NCBI GenBank assembly: GCA_963808315.1 | Contig: CAWEFK010000031.1 | Coordinates: forward strand, 4,935-68,934 | Origin: Palsa-504 sp963808315 | GTDB taxonomy: Bacteria; Actinomycetota; Actinomycetes; Streptosporangiales; Streptosporangiaceae | Direction: 5' to 3' | DNA length: 64,000 nt | Part shown: positions 8,514 through 17,326 of the stretch, piece after piece | Position numbering within the stretch: position 1 is the stretch's first letter | Layout: every line of letters starts with the position of its first letter | Translations under genes and position numbers: made by a program | Notes under the pieces: generated by a model | Databases searched by the model: none | What the model was told of the DNA's origin: nothing | What the model saw: only the letters and a program-made list of their open reading frames with translations

Positions 8514-9779
8514 CTATTTGTTGATCTTGGCTGTGGCCGCGGCCTGGGCGGACTGCAGTGCGCTGGCCGGTGACGCCGCCCCGCTCTCCGCCTTCTGCAC
8601 CGCGGTCCACATCTGCTGGGAGATGATGGGGTACTTGGTGCCGAGGTTGTCCCCCGTCCGCGCCTTGGCGACGCCGACCGCGTTGACCCAGGACTGCAGC
8701 GAGGCATCGGTTGCCACCTGGGCCTGCTGCGCAGCCTGCGTGGGGGCGATGTAGTTCAGCGTGTTGTCGGTGGTGACAATGTTACTGGTGGACGAGAGGC
8801 AGCTCACGATCTTCGCGGAGGTCTTGTACCTAGCCGTGTCCTTCTGGACCGGGATGGTGAAGAACTCCCCGCCGGTCGGCACGGGCGCCGCCCCGCCGTT
8901 CTCGGCCGGGATCGAGATGACCTTCGCGCCCATCTGGGCGGCGAGGGCCTTCTGCCAGGTGCCGTTCTCGCCGAAGGCGAAGTCGCCGGTCTGGAACTCC
9001 TGCCATGAGGTGGTCTGCGTGTCCTGGATCACGGAGTTCGGCGCGTAGCCGGCCTTGATCCAGTTAGACCAAAGCGTGAGCGCGGCGACGGCCTGCGGTG
9101 AGCCGATGTTGGTCAGGTTCCCTCCGGCGCCCCAGAACCACGGGAGGAACTGGAAGCTGCCTTCCTCGGTGTTGATGCCAGAGAAGGTGATGCCCTTCTT
9201 GCCGATCGCCTTGACCTTGGCGAGCGCGGCGGTCAGCGTGGCCCAGTTCGTGACGGACGCCGGATTGACCTTTGCCGCATTCAAGATCTTCGGGTTGTAG
9301 TACAGCGCCAGTGTGTTCGCGCCGATCGGCACGCCGTACGTCTTGCCGTCGATGACGCCGGCGCCAAGGATGTTCGACGCGATCGCGCTCGTTGACAGGC
9401 CGTTCTGCGTGGTGGTGGTGAGAATGCCCGCGCTTGCGAGCGTGGAGACCACCGGATTGTCGATCAGCAGGATGTCCGGTGAGTTGCCCTGCTGCCCAGC
9501 GAGCAGGGCCTGCGTCGTCAGCGCGGTCGTGTCGTAGGCGGTGCGCTTGACCGTCACGCCGGCCTCGGTCCCGCACTTGGCGACCAGCGTGGCCCAGGGA
9601 GACGAGGCGCTGTACTGCGGGTACGGGTCCCAGAAGGTATAGGTGCCGCCGGCCGCGCGCGCGGCCGAGCCGCCGCCTGTGCTGGTGCTCGGGGAGCTTG
9701 AGCAGCCGGCCAGGGCCGCCGCGGCGCCAATGGTCAGGAGCGCAGCACCGATGGCTGACGTCTTGCGAGATCTTTGCAC
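8514..9779 (-). CDS. Extracellular sugar-binding lipoprotein of the ABC importer, 421 aa
   Basis: Family-1 solute-binding protein. The N-terminus has basic residues, a hydrophobic stretch and a lipobox ending ALAGCSSS, so it should be a lipoprotein on the outer face of the membrane. GTG 9779 is preferred because GAGAGG lies 7 nt upstream. The ATG two codons earlier (9785) sits directly on that ribosome-binding site. It is the first gene of the operon behind the LacI gene. A perfect LacI-type palindrome lies about 100 nt upstream, so substrate-induced control is likely. Confidence 0.92.
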   Translation of the reverse strand: MQRSRKTSAIGAALLTIGAAAALAGCSSSPSTSTGGGSAARAAGGTYTFWDPYPQYSASSPWATLVAKCGTEAGVTVKRTAYDTTALTTQALLAGQQGNSPDILLIDNPVVSTLASAGILTTTTQNGLSTSAIASNILGAGVIDGKTYGVPIGANTLALYYNPKILNAAKVNPASVTNWATLTAALAKVKAIGKKGITFSGINTEEGSFQFLPWFWGAGGNLTNIGSPQAVAALTLWSNWIKAGYAPNSVIQDTQTTSWQEFQTGDFAFGENGTWQKALAAQMGAKVISIPAENGGAAPVPTGGEFFTIPVQKDTARYKTSAKIVSCLSSTSNIVTTDNTLNYIAPTQAAQQAQVATDASLQSWVNAVGVAKARTGDNLGTKYPIISQQMWTAVQKAESGAASPASALQSAQAAATAKINK

Positions 9780-9878
9780 GGTCATTCCTCTCTGAATGCC
9801 TCGGATCCGCGCGAGCGGAAGCCGGAATTAGTGCCATTGCATTTCTGTTTTGTTGTCTGTCGTGGGGACCGTTATTAT

Positions 9879-9900
9879 TGTGTCGAACCGGTTCGACACA
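9879..9900. promoter_or_regulatory. LacI-family operator upstream of the sugar ABC operon
   Basis: A perfect 22-bp inverted repeat, arms TGTGTCGAACC and GGTTCGACACA, with the central CG step typical of LacI/GalR sites. It lies between the lacI-like gene and the binding-protein gene, about 100 nt upstream of the latter's start. A variant with the same core is at 10950-10963. Confidence 0.75.
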
Positions 9901-9934
9901 CGGCCGACCTTTCGGGTGCGGCCGCTGCCCTCGG

Positions 9935-10936
9935 TTAGCGGGTGCTTCCCCGGTCCGTAATAAGAGGTGCGACGAGTTCCACCCGGGGGGCGGCAGCGCT
10001 CTCCGGGCTGGTCATGCGTTGCACGAGCGCCTGGACCGCCATGCGGCCCAACCTTTTTGGTGACGTCTCGACGGCCGTGTACGGCAGCGAGAACAGCTTT
10101 CCGAAGTCTTCCGAGAAGATGCCCACGACCGAGAGGTCGTCGGGCACGCGCAGGCCGCGCGAGTAAAGCACCGACGGCAACGCGGCGATGACGGCGTCGT
10201 TGTGCACGATCATCGCGGTTCCCGGCTGAGTGTCGAGGATCTCGTTGAGCTGCTGGTTGATGGCCGGCTGCTGTGTCTGGCCGAAGTGGGAGCGGACGCG
10301 GATGCCGTGGCTTGCCGCTTGCTGAAGTGCCGCATCACGAAATCTCCAGGCATACGCGCCGCCGCGCTCGTAGACATCCTCGCGCGGAGTGATGAGGGTC
10401 AGCTCACGGTGTCCGCGCTCGGCCAGGTGCTCGAGGAGGATCCGTCCCGACTCGGCGAAGTCCAGGTCGAAGACGTCGAAGCCCTCGGTGGCTCGCGGCA
10501 GGCCGACCATGGAGGCCGGCTGCCTCATGGTTCTCATCACGGGCAGTCGCGGGTCCTCGTGCGCGACGTTCAGCAAGATGACCCCGTCCACCATCCCCGA
10601 GCTCGAGATCCGGTGGACGGCGTGCGGGCCATCGGCCTCTGTCACCATGAGGATGTCGTAGCCGGCTTCGCGGGCGGCATCGGAGATCGGCAGGACGTAC
10701 TGGAGCATCGCGGGCGAGAACTCGTCCTCAAGGAACTGGACGAACAGGCCGATCACCATCGTCTGCGACGTGGCAAGTGCCCGGGCCCCTGCGTTCGGCG
10801 TGAAGGCGAGGTCCTTGATGGCCGCCTCGATGCGCTCGCGCGTTTCCCGCGAGATGCTCCGCTTACCGGACAGCGCGTAAGAAACCGTGCTGCGCGCGAC
10901 GCCGGCGCGGCGAGCCACGTCCTCGATAGTCGCCAC
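9935..10936 (-). CDS. LacI-family transcriptional regulator, 333 aa
   Basis: An N-terminal helix-turn-helix (ATIEDVARRAGVARSTVSYA) and hinge (NAGARALAT) are followed by a periplasmic-binding-protein-like sensor domain to the C-terminus. GTG 10936 gives the usual family start MATIEDVA and has GAGG 5 nt upstream; GTG 10942 is an alternative. It is probably the repressor of the downstream ABC/glycosidase operon and of itself, since matching palindromes sit before both. The likely effector is a sugar released from plant polysaccharide; its identity is not shown by the sequence. Confidence 0.9.
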   Translation of the reverse strand: MATIEDVARRAGVARSTVSYALSGKRSISRETRERIEAAIKDLAFTPNAGARALATSQTMVIGLFVQFLEDEFSPAMLQYVLPISDAAREAGYDILMVTEADGPHAVHRISSSGMVDGVILLNVAHEDPRLPVMRTMRQPASMVGLPRATEGFDVFDLDFAESGRILLEHLAERGHRELTLITPREDVYERGGAYAWRFRDAALQQAASHGIRVRSHFGQTQQPAINQQLNEILDTQPGTAMIVHNDAVIAALPSVLYSRGLRVPDDLSVVGIFSEDFGKLFSLPYTAVETSPKRLGRMAVQALVQRMTSPESAAAPRVELVAPLITDRGSTR

Positions 10937-10949
10937 AGCCACCTCACTC

Positions 10950-10963
10950 TCGAACCGATTCGA
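10950..10963. promoter_or_regulatory. Second LacI-type operator, at the lacI-like gene start
   Basis: TCGAACCGATTCGA shares its core with the operator at 9879-9900 (13 of 14 bases) and is a near-perfect palindrome. It lies 8-14 nt upstream of the regulator's start codons, a position suited to autorepression. Confidence 0.6.
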
Positions 10964-11069
10964 TCATCGTAACGACGCGCGTTCTGTCACACAAGAACCT
11001 TGCCATGAAATTGTCTTACTGCCTAAAACAGCCAGTGATAGGGGTGATCTTGCGCGTACGGCATCCGGA

Positions 11070-11453
11070 TCACGTCGTAGGGTTTCCCCGCGCGAAGGCC
11101 CAGGGGAACCGATTCGATGCCAAGCCCCGGCCGGGAACAAGAGCTGCGGGCCTGCCGCGCCGTACGTAGCCGACGGTTGGGGTAGCTGGGCTGTTCTCGG
11201 CGTCCTCCGCGCACTGGAGGACGAGGCGGAAGGCGCGTAGCGTCAGGGCTTCCAGCAGGACCTCACGGTTCGGGTAGCGCCGGTAGAGCGTGCCGATGCC
11301 TACCCCGGCCTCCGCTGCGATCGTTCCCATCGGAACCTGACGGCCCTCGCGCAGGACCGCCGTCACCGCCGCGGCGAGCACGCGTTCCCGGTTGGCCAGC
11401 GCGTCACTGCGCACGCGGCGCCGGCCGCCGCCCGCAGGCGTGTCGTGTTCCAT
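11070..11453 (-). pseudogene. TetR-family regulator, truncated after the DNA-binding domain
   Basis: ATG 11453 opens a typical TetR start: RSDALANRERVLAAA, then the helix-turn-helix GTIAAEAGVGIGTLYRRYPN and REVLLEALTLRAF. After about 75 residues the similarity ends. The tail (VGYVRRGRPAALVPGRGLAS) looks like out-of-frame sequence and the protein stops at about 127 aa instead of about 190. A deletion or frameshift has removed the ligand-binding domain. Whether the short form still binds DNA is unknown. Confidence 0.65.
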
Positions 11454-11605
11454 GGCCACCGGCCAATCATGCCATCGCCGCGGCCACCGGCCAGTCACGG
11501 CGCCGCCGCCGGCTGGCACGGGCGGAGTCGATGCCGGTCCGCTGGGGAAGGCATGTCGATGTGGACGAAATGCTCCGGTTGTGGCACGATGGGATTACGG
11601 GGGGG

Positions 11606-11850
11606 GTCATGTCATCTCGGCGGACCTATGCGCGTTCACCAACGCCACCGGCACGCCGTCGCGGCTGCTGTGCCTGTGCGCGCCCGCAGGCCAGGAGGAG
11701 TTCTTCACCCTGGTCGGCGAGCCCGTCGCCACCCGGACGCAGGCGCCCCCGCCGCTCGACGCCGCTGCCCGGGCGGCCTTCCTCGCCAAGTCAAGGGCGC
11801 TCACACCCGAGTACAGCACCGAGCTGCTCCCGCCGCCCGGCGCGAAGTAA
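11606..11850 (+). pseudogene. C-terminal remnant of a cupin-domain protein
   Basis: The frame reads FTNATGTPSRLLCLCAPAGQ and EEFFTLVGEP ... PPPLDAAARAAFLAKS, the usual end of small single-domain cupin proteins (loss of the HxHxxxE metal-binding half upstream). No start or N-terminal cupin motif precedes it; the upstream frame is antisense to the TetR remnant. I read it as a 5'-deleted gene. Confidence 0.5.
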
Positions 11851-11865
11851 GGGACCTGCCCCGAG

Positions 11866-12111
11866 ATGACCTTCACGCTGGACGCTCAGGTGGCCGCGGT
11901 TCTCGCCGCGGCGGCCGAACACCCTGATATGTGCGCGGCGGGAACTTTGCTGCCACGCCCCCGCCAGCGTACCGAACGGTGGTGCTGCGCGCCCATCAGC
12001 GAGGGAAGCTGTGATGCGGCGTGTCCGGGCAGGGCCTTGCCTCACTGTCGCTGGCTTCCCGGCCGGGGCAGCGGAGCTCGGCAGGTATCGTTTCCCGCAG
12101 GCCGGCTATGA
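11866..12111 (+). pseudogene. N-terminal remnant of an alpha/beta-hydrolase (esterase) gene
   Basis: MTFTLDAQVAAVLAAAAEHP is the common start of actinobacterial acetyl-esterase-type alpha/beta hydrolases. After about 25 residues the frame becomes unrelated Arg/Cys-rich sequence and ends at 81 aa. No GxSxG motif is present. It continues the decayed stretch begun by the cupin remnant. Confidence 0.4.
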
Positions 12112-12121
12112 GGAGGAGTCA

Positions 12122-12430
12122 GTGTCACAGGTCGCGATCCTGGCCCGCGTTACCCTCAAGGAGGGCAAGACCGATCAGTACCTTGCCGCGCTGGCACCTC
12201 TGCTCGAGCAGGCAGGGAAGGAGCCCGGGACGCTCCTATACGCCGTTTACCGGTCTGCGGACGACCCGGAGGTGTTCTGGATCACCGAGATCTACGCCGA
12301 TGATGCCGCCTTCGCGGCCCATCGTGCGACCGGGGTGCATGCCGCTGCCGAGCCGGTGTTCACTGAGCTGATCGCCGCGGCCGACGTCACCATCGGTGAG
12401 ACCATCATGGCGACGGGCCTGGACGGATGA
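12122..12430 (+). CDS. Antibiotic-biosynthesis-monooxygenase (ABM) domain protein, 102 aa
   Basis: GTG 12122 follows the strong ribosome-binding site GAGGAGGAG. The single ABM ferredoxin-like fold is recognisable: VAILARVTLKEGKTDQYLAA, then EPGTLLYAVYRSADDPEVFW, then EIYADDAAFAAH. Such proteins are small cofactor-free oxygenases (quinol oxidation, YgiN-like) or heme/polyketide enzymes. The exact substrate cannot be read from the sequence. It is a single gene following decayed DNA. Confidence 0.85.
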   Translation: MSQVAILARVTLKEGKTDQYLAALAPLLEQAGKEPGTLLYAVYRSADDPEVFWITEIYADDAAFAAHRATGVHAAAEPVFTELIAAADVTIGETIMATGLDG

Positions 12431-12634
12431 CCTGGCAACTGAGCTGCAGCCTCCTATGAGCGTGCGTTACCTACGGTAACAGCTGATTAGCCGCTGACAT
12501 CTCACACGCATTCCCGGACGCCGACTCGGCGCGTTTCCGCTGACAACCTCGAGGCCGTGGCCGGGGCGCCCGATAGACCAGTTCTGTTCCTGCCGCCGAT
12601 CATCGCACGGAGTGTGTTTTTCGTAAGCGGATCT

Positions 12635-13462
12635 CTATCCGGGCCTGCCGTCGCGCTCTTTTCTTTGGGCGAGGCGCTGAAGTTGCCGTGCGTGCACGTC
12701 AGGCACCCAATCGAGCGTGGCCGATGGGCCGACCCGCGGGTCGCCTGGAACACCGGCGTCACGTAGGGCGTGCACGTACGCGCGATCCTGGTCGATCCGT
12801 GCGTGTACCTGATCAGCTCCGCCGATGGACCCGTGGCCGGGGACGAGGACATCGACGTCGCCCGCCGCGCCCTCGAGCAGCCGCAGCGCGGCGAGGTAGT
12901 CCTCGATCGGGTCCGTGGTGTCGTTCAGGTCGAGCATCGGAATCAGGACATCAGAAAGCATGTCGCCGGCGACGAGAACCCCGCGTTCCTCGATCAGCAG
13001 CGCCGCATGGCCCGGGGCATGCGCCTGATGCTCGATAATCCGGACTTGAGGGCCATCCCAGGGAATCCGCGCAGTTCCGGCGGGCAGGCCGGTAATGAGG
13101 CCGAGCAGGTCCAGCGGTACCTGCCCGGCGATGTCCGGCGGCATCCACGCGGCGATGCGGGTTTTCCCGCGCGCGTCTGACCGCAGACTTCGGATAGTGG
13201 CCGCGCAGCGGGCCGTGCCGTAACGGGGCGCCGCGCCGAGCCCGGCGTGCCAGAGCAGGTGATCCCAATGCGGATGCGTAGAAAACCCTGCCACAACGGG
13301 CTGGCCCGCATCGGACAGGTCCTTCGCGATGCAGGCCATTTCGTGGCCGAGTACCCCGGGGTCGATGAGCAACACGCCAGCCCGGCCGTGCACGACAACA
13401 GCGTTACTCTGGCAGAACTCGCTCTCGTGGATCAGTACGCCCTCCGCGACCTTCCTCAGCAT
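12635..13462 (-). CDS. Metallo-beta-lactamase-fold hydrolase, 275 aa
   Basis: The zinc-binding motif HPHWDH is in FSTHPHWDHLLW near residue 65. Later ligands are in HAPGHAA (about 150), VAGDMLSD and VPGHGS. It is of the general MBL-fold class, with hydrolase or esterase activity on an unknown small molecule. ATG 13462 overlaps the stop of the upstream DHFR-like gene by 7 nt, so the two are co-translated. The last residues (QRLAQRKERDGRPG) are family-typical. Confidence 0.87.
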   Translation of the reverse strand: MLRKVAEGVLIHESEFCQSNAVVVHGRAGVLLIDPGVLGHEMACIAKDLSDAGQPVVAGFSTHPHWDHLLWHAGLGAAPRYGTARCAATIRSLRSDARGKTRIAAWMPPDIAGQVPLDLLGLITGLPAGTARIPWDGPQVRIIEHQAHAPGHAALLIEERGVLVAGDMLSDVLIPMLDLNDTTDPIEDYLAALRLLEGAAGDVDVLVPGHGSIGGADQVHARIDQDRAYVHALRDAGVPGDPRVGPSATLDWVPDVHARQLQRLAQRKERDGRPG

Positions 13463-14073
13463 GGGATTCCGTCGCGGTCGAGGGCCTGGGCCGAGCCGGC
13501 TGAGGACCGACCGGTAGTGACGGGTCGGTACCGTACGTTGACCGTCGAACCGGGATCGCCGTCGCCGACCCGGTGAAGCCGGATGATCCTGCCGTCAGCC
13601 GGGTTGTCGTAGAGGCGGATGCCGGCGCCGAGGAGGATCGGCGCGATGTGCAGGTCGATCTCATCGATCAGGCCTCGCTCGAGCAGTTGCCGCCCGATGG
13701 TCGGTGAGAACACCTCGACGTTCTTCCCGCCCGCCGCGTCGAGCGCGGCCTGCACCGCCTCCTCGACCGGGCAGCTGAGGACGGTGATGCCGTCGGCCGC
13801 CCGGGCGTCCTCCGGGTGGTGCGTGAGTACGAAGACCGGGCCCTGCCATGCTCCGCCGTAGGGCCGGGCATCACCGATGGCACTGTCGAAGCCGTCGCGA
13901 CCGGCCAGGACGGCGCCCGTCGTCCGGGTGTACTCCTCGATCAGGCCGGGTCTGACAACGAAGCCGGTCAGCCACTGCATGTCGTGTTCCGGGCCGACCA
14001 CGAAACCGTCAAGCGACATCGTGAAGTGCAAGAGCACCTTCGCGGCTGCAGTCTGCGGTTCAGTGTCGTCCAT
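13456..14073 (-). CDS. Dihydrofolate-reductase-like (RibD C-terminal fold) protein, 205 aa
   Basis: The RibD_C/DHFR-like fold is clear: VLLHFTMSLDGFVVGPEHDM, GRDGFDSAIGD, VFVLTHHPED, VEVFSPTIGRQLLERGLIDE and IAPILLGAGIRLYD. This family reduces pteridine-like or unrelated carbonyl substrates with NADPH; the real substrate is unknown. ATG 14073 has AGGAGG at a good distance. It is divergent from an HxlR gene 98 nt away, a frequent regulatory pairing. Confidence 0.85.
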   Translation of the reverse strand: MDDTEPQTAAAKVLLHFTMSLDGFVVGPEHDMQWLTGFVVRPGLIEEYTRTTGAVLAGRDGFDSAIGDARPYGGAWQGPVFVLTHHPEDARAADGITVLSCPVEEAVQAALDAAGGKNVEVFSPTIGRQLLERGLIDEIDLHIAPILLGAGIRLYDNPADGRIIRLHRVGDGDPGSTVNVRYRPVTTGRSSAGSAQALDRDGIPC

Positions 14074-14171
14074 TCTCGCCTCCTGCATACTGCTTGCGGC
14101 TTGCAATCGGTAGGTCAGACACTAGGGCAGCTGATGGTAGATTGCAACCAGTTAGGACGAGAGGGCGTAGG

Positions 14172-14551
14172 TTGGAGCAGGAAGCGCGGTCGGGGTGTCC
14201 AATCAACGCCGCGGTCGAGGCGTTCGGGGACAGCTGGAGCCTGCTGGTGCTGCGCGACGTGATGTTCGGAAGCCGCCGGTACTTCCGGGAGCTCCTCGCC
14301 GGCTCCGAGGAGAGGATCGCGTCCAACATCCTGGCCGACCGGCTCAAGCGGCTGGTGAGTGGGGTCTGCGACACCGCCCGACTACGAGGCGGCTGCGGGT
14401 GCGCGCCGAAGTGCTTGCCGCGGGCGGGCCGCCGCTGTGGGCCGATCTAATGGCCGAGTTGAGGGTTATCCACCTTGGGACCGCAGCGCCAGAACGGACC
14501 GGTACCAGCGTCATCGAACGCCTCGCCGAGGCATACGCCGCTGCAAGCTGA
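14172..14551 (+). pseudogene. HxlR-family regulator with a frameshift
   Basis: From about TTG 14172 the frame gives the winged-helix half: CPINAAVEAFGDSWSLLVLR, SRRYFRELLAGSEERIASNI, LADRLKRL. After about residue 65 the frame is lost. The expected end (LAAGGPPLWADLMAELRVIH, then SVIERLAEAY) is present in another frame up to 14551, with about 15 residues missing between. It was probably the regulator of the divergent DHFR-like/MBL pair. It is either a true pseudogene or an assembly indel plus deletion. Confidence 0.65.
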
Positions 14552-14732
14552 AGCCGTCGACGCGTCACCTTGCAGCGCGGAGCGAACACGCCGTGGCATG
14601 GGCTTCGGACCTGGGCCAGGATAAGCCGTCCATATTCACCAGTTCTGCAGCGCGCGGAGATGACCGTGCTCGTTGGACGCCCGTGCCTTCCACCGCATTT
14701 GCCCCGTTCCTCAGCTGCCGGGGTGGCGTCGT

Positions 14733-15344
14733 TCATGCGTTGCGCCCTTCCGCGGGAGGGGTGTAGGCCGCGACCAGGGTGGCGGTGATGAGCCGGGCTG
14801 CGTCGTCGGCCTTGACGCGGCCGGCGGCTGCGTCCTCGGCTGCGGCGTGCATGAGGCTGAAGGCGGTGGTGACCAGCCATTGCCTCGGCAGGTCGCTGCG
14901 GAAGGCTCCGTCGCGCTGTCCGCGCCCGATGAGGGACTGCACGCGACGCAGGATGGGGTCGTGGACGCCGCGGATTCGCTCCGCGGGGAGTTCACGCTGC
15001 GCGGCCAGCAGGATGTTCCGGAACTGGTGGACGATCAGCCAGGACGATGCCACCAGCCGGGCAAGCGCGTCACGGGGGTCGCCGCCGGTGTCGGTGGCGT
15101 CGAGGATCAGGTCGGCGCGCTGGACGGTTCGCGCCAGGACCGCGTCGACGAGGTCGGCGCGGGTCTTGAAGTGCCCGTAGAGGGTGATGCGGCCGACGCC
15201 CGCGGCCGCGGCGATGCCGGCGACGCTCGTCTCGGGATCGCGGGCCAGGCAGTCGGTGGCCGCGTCCAGGATCGCCGCGATGTTGCGGCGGGCGTCGGCC
15301 CGCTGCGCTCTCGGGGCTGTGCCGCGGGCATCGCTGGTAGGCAT
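14733..15344 (-). CDS. TetR-family repressor of the adjacent MFS exporter, 203 aa
   Basis: The helix-turn-helix is ETSVAGIAAAAGVGRITLYG followed by HFKTRADLVDAVL, then an all-helical ligand-binding domain of usual length. ATG 15344 faces the MFS gene across a 109-nt intergenic region that holds a long inverted repeat at 15372-15407. By the common TetR/efflux arrangement it should repress both genes until a transported drug or metabolite binds. Confidence 0.88.
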   Translation of the reverse strand: MPTSDARGTAPRAQRADARRNIAAILDAATDCLARDPETSVAGIAAAAGVGRITLYGHFKTRADLVDAVLARTVQRADLILDATDTGGDPRDALARLVASSWLIVHQFRNILLAAQRELPAERIRGVHDPILRRVQSLIGRGQRDGAFRSDLPRQWLVTTAFSLMHAAAEDAAAGRVKADDAARLITATLVAAYTPPAEGRNA

Positions 15345-15371
15345 CCCGGAATTCCCCTTTCATGAACACTG

Positions 15372-15407
15372 ATGTACGAGTTACTATCGGACTCGTAACT
15401 CATACAT
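15372..15407. promoter_or_regulatory. Inverted-repeat operator between TetR and MFS genes
   Basis: The arms ATGTACGAGTTAC and GTAACTCATACAT are 13 bp with one mismatch, separated by 10 bp. Weaker symmetry extends outward (TGAAC on the left, GTTCA on the right). Size and location fit a TetR-family operator controlling both divergent genes. Confidence 0.65.
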
Positions 15408-15453
15408 GCAGGTTCATGTTAGCGCGCTGCGCGCCAGGAGGACGGGGATCACC

Positions 15454-16938
15454 ATGCAACGCCTAGACCGCACGCCCGGATCCCGGGAGCGGGGACCGGC
15501 CGCCGCCGCCACTCCAGCCGGGCCCCGTGCTCCGCGCACGCCAGGCACCCGGTCCCGCGTCTCGTCGCGCTGGGTGGCCCTGGCCGTGCTGGCCTGCGCG
15601 CAGCTGATGCTCGTCCTGGACGTGACCGTGGTGAACGTGGCGCTGCCGGACATCGGCGTGGCGCTGCACCTGCATCGCAGCGAACTGCCGTGGGTGCTGA
15701 CGAGCTACACCCTGTTCTTCGGCGGCCTGATGCTGCTCGGCGGACGGATCGCCGACCTGTTCGGCGCGCGGCGCCTGACCCTTATCGGCCTGGCCGTGTT
15801 CACCGCGTCGTCGCTGCTGTGCGGGCTGTCCGACGACGCCGCGATGCTGCTGGCCGGGCGGTCGCTGCAGGGCCTCGGCGCGGCGCTGATGTCACCCGCC
15901 GCGCTGGCCACGGTGATGACGCTGTTCACCGGCCCCGACCGGGGCAAGGCGCTGGGCGTGTGGTCGACGCTGGCCGGGGGCGGATCGGCCCTGGGCGTGA
16001 TCCTCGGCGGCGTGCTCACCTCGGAGGCGGGCTGGCGGTGGGTGTTCGCGATCAACGTGCCGATCGGTGCCGCCCTGCTCATCGCGATCCCGCTGGCCGT
16101 GCCGGCCCGGCGTCAGCCCGCCGCGGTGGAGCGCGGCCTCGACCTCCCCGGCGCGGTGCTGGTCACCGCCGGGACCGGCGCCGCTATCTACGGGCTGATC
16201 AATGTCGGCAGCCATGGCTGGTCAGCCGTTTCCACCGTGCTCCCGCTGGCGCTCGCCGCCGTGATCTGGTCCACGTTCGCGCTCCTCGAGGGCCGGGTCA
16301 GCCGTCCCCTGCTGGCCATCGGCCTGCTCCGCCGCCGGGCGGTGCTGGCCGGCAGCTTCCTGATGCTGGCCGCCACCGGGCTGCTGGTCGGCGGGTTCTT
16401 CGTGGCCTCCTTCGCGCTGCAGCACGCGCATCACTACAGCGCCCTGCACGTGGGCCTGGCGTTCCTGCCGGTCGCCGTCGCGACGGTCGCCGGAGCGCAC
16501 GCGGGCAGCCAGGCGCTGACCCGCGTCAACGCCCGGATCGTCGCGGTCACCGGACTCGGCTTCGCTGCCGCCGGATACGCCATCGCGGCCCACTGGGCCC
16601 AGCCCGCGGCGATGGTGGCCGGGCTGAGCCTCGCGGCGCTCGGGATCGGGGCGACGTTCGTCACTGCCTTCACGGCCTCGCTCACCGACGCCGCCGCGGC
16701 CGAGGGCGGCCTGCGGTCCGCGCTGGTGAACACCTTCCACGAGCTCGGCGGCGCGGCCGGGGTCGCCGTCCTGTCCAGCGCCGCCGGCGCCGGCCTCGTC
16801 ACGGCCCATCTGGCCAGCCACGTCTTCGCCCGCGCCTTCACCGTCGGGGCAGCCGGCGCAGCGGCCTCAGTGGCGATCGCAGCGGTGCTGGTCCCGGCCG
16901 TTCTCCGCACGCCCGGCGGCGACACTGCCACGCACTGA
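15454..16938 (+). CDS. MFS drug exporter, DHA2 (EmrB/QacA) type, 494 aa
   Basis: Inner-membrane proton antiporter with about 14 predicted spans. Visible motifs are LDVTVVNVALPDIG in TM1, GGRIADLFGARRLTL (motif A) after TM2, and GGALTSEAGWRW-like motif C around VILGGVLTSEAGWRWVF. ATG 15454 is chosen over ATG 15406 because the latter lies inside the operator and has no ribosome-binding site, while AGGAGG precedes 15454 (spacer about 12 nt). It is under control of the divergent TetR gene. Confidence 0.9.
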   Translation: MQRLDRTPGSRERGPAAAATPAGPRAPRTPGTRSRVSSRWVALAVLACAQLMLVLDVTVVNVALPDIGVALHLHRSELPWVLTSYTLFFGGLMLLGGRIADLFGARRLTLIGLAVFTASSLLCGLSDDAAMLLAGRSLQGLGAALMSPAALATVMTLFTGPDRGKALGVWSTLAGGGSALGVILGGVLTSEAGWRWVFAINVPIGAALLIAIPLAVPARRQPAAVERGLDLPGAVLVTAGTGAAIYGLINVGSHGWSAVSTVLPLALAAVIWSTFALLEGRVSRPLLAIGLLRRRAVLAGSFLMLAATGLLVGGFFVASFALQHAHHYSALHVGLAFLPVAVATVAGAHAGSQALTRVNARIVAVTGLGFAAAGYAIAAHWAQPAAMVAGLSLAALGIGATFVTAFTASLTDAAAAEGGLRSALVNTFHELGGAAGVAVLSSAAGAGLVTAHLASHVFARAFTVGAAGAAASVAIAAVLVPAVLRTPGGDTATH

Positions 16939-16981
16939 ACGCGCCGCCATCACTCTCATCCACGCAGGAGGTAACCCGAGG

Positions 16982-17089
16982 ATGCCAGATATCAAAGCAA
17001 TGACCAGTAACCGGGCAGCGCCGTATCCGCCGATCGCCCGTCAGGCGCGCCGCCGGTCAGGGTTGCGCAAGAACACATCATCTTCATGA
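16982..17089 (+). CDS. 35-aa ORF behind a strong ribosome-binding site, perhaps a truncated gene
   Basis: AGGAGGTAA sits just upstream of ATG 16982, which argues for real translation after the MFS gene. The 35 residues (MPDIKAMTSNRAAPYPPIAR, then an Arg/Ser-rich end) match nothing I recognise. The frame closes 54 nt before the C-rich tract, so the rest of a longer gene may have been lost at that point. Confidence 0.35.
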   Translation: MPDIKAMTSNRAAPYPPIARQARRRSGLRKNTSSS

Positions 17090-17142
17090 TCTGCTTCATA
17101 TGGGCTTCCGCTCCCCTCCCCGGTGCCCCCCGCCCCCCGGGT

Positions 17143-17244
<102 letters not shown>

Positions 17245-17326
17245 ATGGCCCTCCTCACCGTGTGGCCCCGCTGGCCCACCGCGCCGACGGCCGCCCGGCC
17301 CGCCGTAGTAATCCCCGGAGATCCCG

